Shown here one piece after another: positions 60,640 through 64,000 of a stretch of 64,000 nt of DNA. The notes below the pieces were generated by a model, which was not told the origin of the DNA, made no database searches, and saw only the letters and a program-made list of their open reading frames with translations. Source of the stretch: Alnus glutinosa (Eukaryota > Streptophyta > Magnoliopsida > Fagales > Betulaceae); contig NC_084889.1 in the NCBI RefSeq assembly GCF_958979055.1, positions 6,416,261 through 6,480,260 of the forward strand. Direction: 5' to 3'. Every line of letters starts with the position of its first letter. The stretch's first letter is position 1. The translations under genes and the position numbers were made by a program.

Positions 60640-61750
60640 ATATAGGTCCTTATTTAGTGTAATGCTTAATGTGGAGCCGATTGGTAGAAGCGGAGGGCTT
60701 GCACTCCTTTGGAGAGACCCTGCTGTAGTTGATGTTTTGAATTATTTTGCAAGGCATATTTGTGCCAGAGTATCTATGGCAGGATCTGAGCTACCGGGGA
60801 AGTTTATGGGTTTCTACAGTAGCCTAGACAGCGGTTCTAGAGCAGAGTTTTGGGAAATTCTCCGCCATCTCAGTACATTCTCCTCAAGATTGGCTCTGCG
60901 TTGGGGACTTCAATGAAATCATTGACTCAACCGAGAAGATTGGGGGGCTTTTACGCAGTACTATGCAGATGGAACACTTTCATTCAGCCTTGGTGGAGTG
61001 TGATCTGGGGGACCTAGGCTATAAAGGGTCCAAATTTACTTGGAGAACAAACGGGGGTCGGAGGATTTCGTCGAGGAGAGATTAGACCCGGCCCTTGCCA
61101 CCCCCGGTTGGTGAAGGAAGTTTTTAGCAGTGGAAGTTTGGCGATTTGTACCTCTGACCATAAACCTCTATGGGTACGGTTAGCTTCTACAACAGGGGTC
61201 CGTTGGCGAAACAACTCGTTCCAATTTGAGGCTTGCTGGAAAACGAATGTTGAATGTACTGATATTGTTCATTCGGCACGGGTAGAAACGGTATAGCCAT
61301 AGAAAAGTTGAATCAATGCAAGTGGGCTTTAACTAAATGGAGTTCTAAGAAGTGTGGTAATGTGCCTAGAAGTTTAAAATCCCTGACCAAGTGGTTGGAT
61401 CACTTGCAAAGGAAAGAACATCCTGGCAATCTGGATGCTATGAATCAACTGCAAAAAGAGGTCAATCACCTCTTGGAGATGGAAGACATACGATGGCAAT
61501 AGAGAGCAAAACGCAACTGATTCAAACAGGGAGATAGGAACACCTACTACTTCCATGTTTGGGCCAACCATTGTTGAAAGGTTAACCATATTGTTGAAAT
61601 CAGGGATGAAGCAGGAAATCAATGGGCCACACCTGAAGAAATTGGGGAAGCTATCTCGTATATTCAGCACATTTGCATGACCTCAGGGGTGGAGGGGGTT
61701 GCAGAGGTGCCGAAGGCTATCTCTCCTCGAGTACCTCTATCAATGAACGA
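60640..61750 (+). pseudogene. LINE fragment: endonuclease domain and linker, frame broken
   Basis: Plus-strand frames together read as the apurinic-type endonuclease of a plant L1-type LINE: GRSGGLALLWRD, GKFMGFYSS, then one frame over WLCVGDFNEIID, LVECDLGDLGYKGSKFTWRT, and CTSDHKPLWV near 61150. A linker follows (KCNWAL-type: NQCKWALTKWSSKKCGN, QGDRNTYYFHV, EEIGEAISYIQ). Several frameshifts and stops break it, and it ends before the reverse transcriptase. The short separate open frames at 60629-60916, 61108-61296 and 61308-61502 are pieces of this one decayed gene. Confidence 0.85.
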
Positions 61751-61756
61751 TGCTCA

Positions 61757-62450
61757 TTTATTATTCGGTCTCGGTTTGAATAATAAATGAGCCGTTCGTG
61801 AACACAATAATATGTTCGAATATTAAACGAGACATACTCGTATAAATTCGGCTCGACTCGGATAAGCTTGTATAAACTCGTATAACTCCATTTTTACAAT
61901 TTTTTCTTAGTATTATTTTAATTTTGTAATAAGAACATCTTAAGTAAAAATGAATCATCTTCTTAATATGATAGATATAGCTTAAATTATTGTTGTGAGT
62001 TTAATTTTATAGATTTCTGTGTACATAAGTGTGTTTGTGAGTATGTGTGGTTATATGTGTTTGTGTGCACACATGTAATTTGTGTATGTGCATAATAAAT
62101 TTATATACATACATATAAAGTCGAGATTATATTATTTAAGACTCAAGTTAATTTATTTAATGAATTCAGATAATAAATTTTTAACAAGACTTAATTAATT
62201 AATGATTAGTATGGATTTATGAAATATAAACAATCATGATATTTACTTTATATAAGAAATGAATAAGTTAATTGAGCAGCTCGTGATAAGATCGAGCTCG
62301 ACTTGTGTTCGAAATAAAATTAAACGAGCCAAGCTTGAACATAATATTTCGTTCGATGATAAGTTCGAGCTGGAATCGTGTTCGAAATAAAATTAAATGA
62401 GCCGAGCTTGAACATTCAATACTCGACTCGACTCGGCTAGAATACAGCCC
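61757..62450. mobile_element. Degenerate dispersed repeat, possibly hAT-like
   Basis: AT-rich, with repeated AGCTCGA/TTCGAACTCG-type words at both ends: ATGAGCCGTTCGTGAACAC near the left, GAGCCGAGCTTGAACATTCA and CGACTCGGCTAGAATACAGC at the right. The right end AATACAGCCCTA resembles a common plant repeat terminus. A short nearby repeat of TTGGCGGCTAATTTCTATTT (62455) anticipates 63236. Classification is uncertain. Confidence 0.35.
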
Positions 62451-62561
62451 TAATTGGCGGCTAATTTCTATTTTAGAGAAAAAAAAATATTAATCTCCCT
62501 TAAACACACTATTTATTTATTTATTTTTTATTTTTTTATTTTTAACCACAAATAAATAGAG

Positions 62562-64000
62562 CTTTTTACACAAATAAATATAATACGGGGTGTACTTTAT
62601 TATATAAAATTAATAACATGTAAATGTAGATTTGTACGATAGTTATAGGGGAGTTTCTTTAAATACATACATAGGGGTACTATATATTATACGAAATTTC
62701 ACTAATTATCATATAATCCTCCTTTCTTTACCTTCTATTTTAAAGCAAACAATATATCCCATCATGCAACTATTTCGATATCTCTCTTATTTTTTCTTCG
62801 GTTAGCCTTCTACGGTTCTACTATCAATTATTTATTTATTTATTTGTATTCTCTAATTTTTGTTTCCTGGTCAATTAAATTGTTTTTCTTGAATAGTCGT
62901 TTTTTTCTTTTTGACAATTAAATTGGGATATATATCTGCAACGGGCATAGAATTGTCTTGAAGTCAATAAATAATAATCAATGACATGGAAATTGCCACG
63001 TGCAAAAGGAGCATAAAAAAAATATGCACAATCGAAGGCGGCTTGTTATATATATATATATATATATATATTACAAATTTTTTAAGAGAATTCTTGTAAA
63101 ATATCAATTTTATACTAAACAAAAGTGGTCCCAAAAGCGAAAAATACAAATAAGAATTTATGAATATATAGTTCCACGCCTTGGGAGTTGGGGCAATCGG
63201 GTCATCGAAGTGGACCACCATTACCCTCCAAAAGATTGGCGGCTATTTTCTATTTTAGAGAAAAAAAAAAACATATTAATCTCCCTTAAACACACTATTA
63301 AACTACTATTTTGTGACATTTTCTCTCAAACAACCATTTCATTCCAAAATAACACATTTGGTAGTTATTGGCTTTATATGTTTCTCTGAATTGCGCTGCT
63401 CATCATCTCTTCCTTGATAGGGAGGCTTGATTGATGATGTGTTGTTCTTGTGCCCTTGTCGAAATATAGAGATTAAATGATTAAATTTATTTATATTTAT
63501 TAGCTTAAATTTTTTAGAAAATTAAGTGATAATTTAACCAGATTTAAATTAAATTCTAGCCATACAAAGGGATAGAGTCATGAGGAGGTAAATATAAAAA
63601 CTTCAAATAATTTTTATATAACTCATCTGTCTAAGTAATGAACAATTTGAGATTTATTTGAATAAGTATTCCCTATAGTGGGAATAGCAAATTACCTGAA
63701 AGTAATGAAGATGTTAAAATTCCACGACATTTATCTCTCTGTCTCTCTTCTTGATGACCTTGTCATAAGTTAAAATGTTGGTTTAGTGTAAAAGATATTG
63801 ATCAAAATTTTAAATAAACATTTTGAAATTGATAAAACTTCTACAATTTAGATCAAAGTGAAACAAAAAATATGATTGGAATACATTTTTTATTATAAAC
63901 TTCTTTACAAACTCATGTACGGTTCATATTTTATGAAAATGGATGATACAATTATATTTTAGTGATTGACATGAGAAGTACTACGTAAATTGGCATGTCA
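62562..64000. repeat. Third copy (C) of the PRX downstream flank, running off the window
   Basis: From AGCTTTTTACACAAATAAAT on, this matches 11909-11988 joined to 27964-29325 in copy A and 53060-54510 in copy B. It preserves the unoccupied CACTA target (GTACGATAGTT at 62634-62644). It lies downstream of PRX3, as the other copies lie downstream of PRX1 and PRX2. Non-coding. Confidence 0.9.

Overview
The window reads as nuclear DNA of a flowering plant, most likely a dicot and possibly woody. It is AT-rich, its genes are split by GT-AG introns, it carries plant-type class III peroxidases and a plant receptor-like kinase, and it is full of plant transposons (CACTA, MULE, hAT- and Harbinger-like elements, LINE fragments, MITEs). 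I cannot name the species. No CRISPR array, operon, rRNA or tRNA was seen.

The backbone is a cluster of three plus-strand peroxidase genes of the Peroxidase 12 type: PRX1 (8889-11223), PRX2 (50085-52388) and PRX3 (56107-59609). Each has three exons and two introns at identical positions. PRX1 and PRX2 lie in two long, closely similar blocks: copy A at about 570-11988 plus 27964-29818, and copy B at about 42045-54950. PRX3 belongs to an older, more diverged copy. A third copy of the downstream flank (C) runs from about 62562 to the window end. Between A and B lie about 12 kb of other sequence with an intronless receptor-like kinase (33656-34819), an orphan exon, a Harbinger-like element, two MITEs, a CACTA-like non-autonomous element and a dispersed repeat.

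The paralogous copies act as natural empty-site controls, so several insertions can be placed after the A/B duplication. Copy A alone has a 16-kb CACTA element (11989-27960, 3-bp target duplication CGA), an 816-bp MULE-like element (4907-5722, 9-bp duplication) and an unclassified insert (2071-2752). Copy B alone has a 5'-truncated LINE (43051-43802) and a 144-bp hAT-type MITE (48124-48267, 8-bp duplication).

The most interesting object is inside the CACTA element. It is a complete 7.8-kb MULE (17407-25190) with identical 223-bp terminal inverted repeats and a perfect 9-bp target duplication. It carries two convergent genes: a MURA-type transposase on the minus strand and, on the plus strand, a 144-residue protein with a GRF-type zinc finger, a charged and probably coiled-coil middle, and a C-terminal membrane helix. 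This recalls the two convergent genes of maize MuDR, but the second gene is different. The transposase ends in four consecutive phase-0 exons that each repeat a VNTVR-YGP module, and it has a reading-frame break just before a CCHC zinc knuckle.
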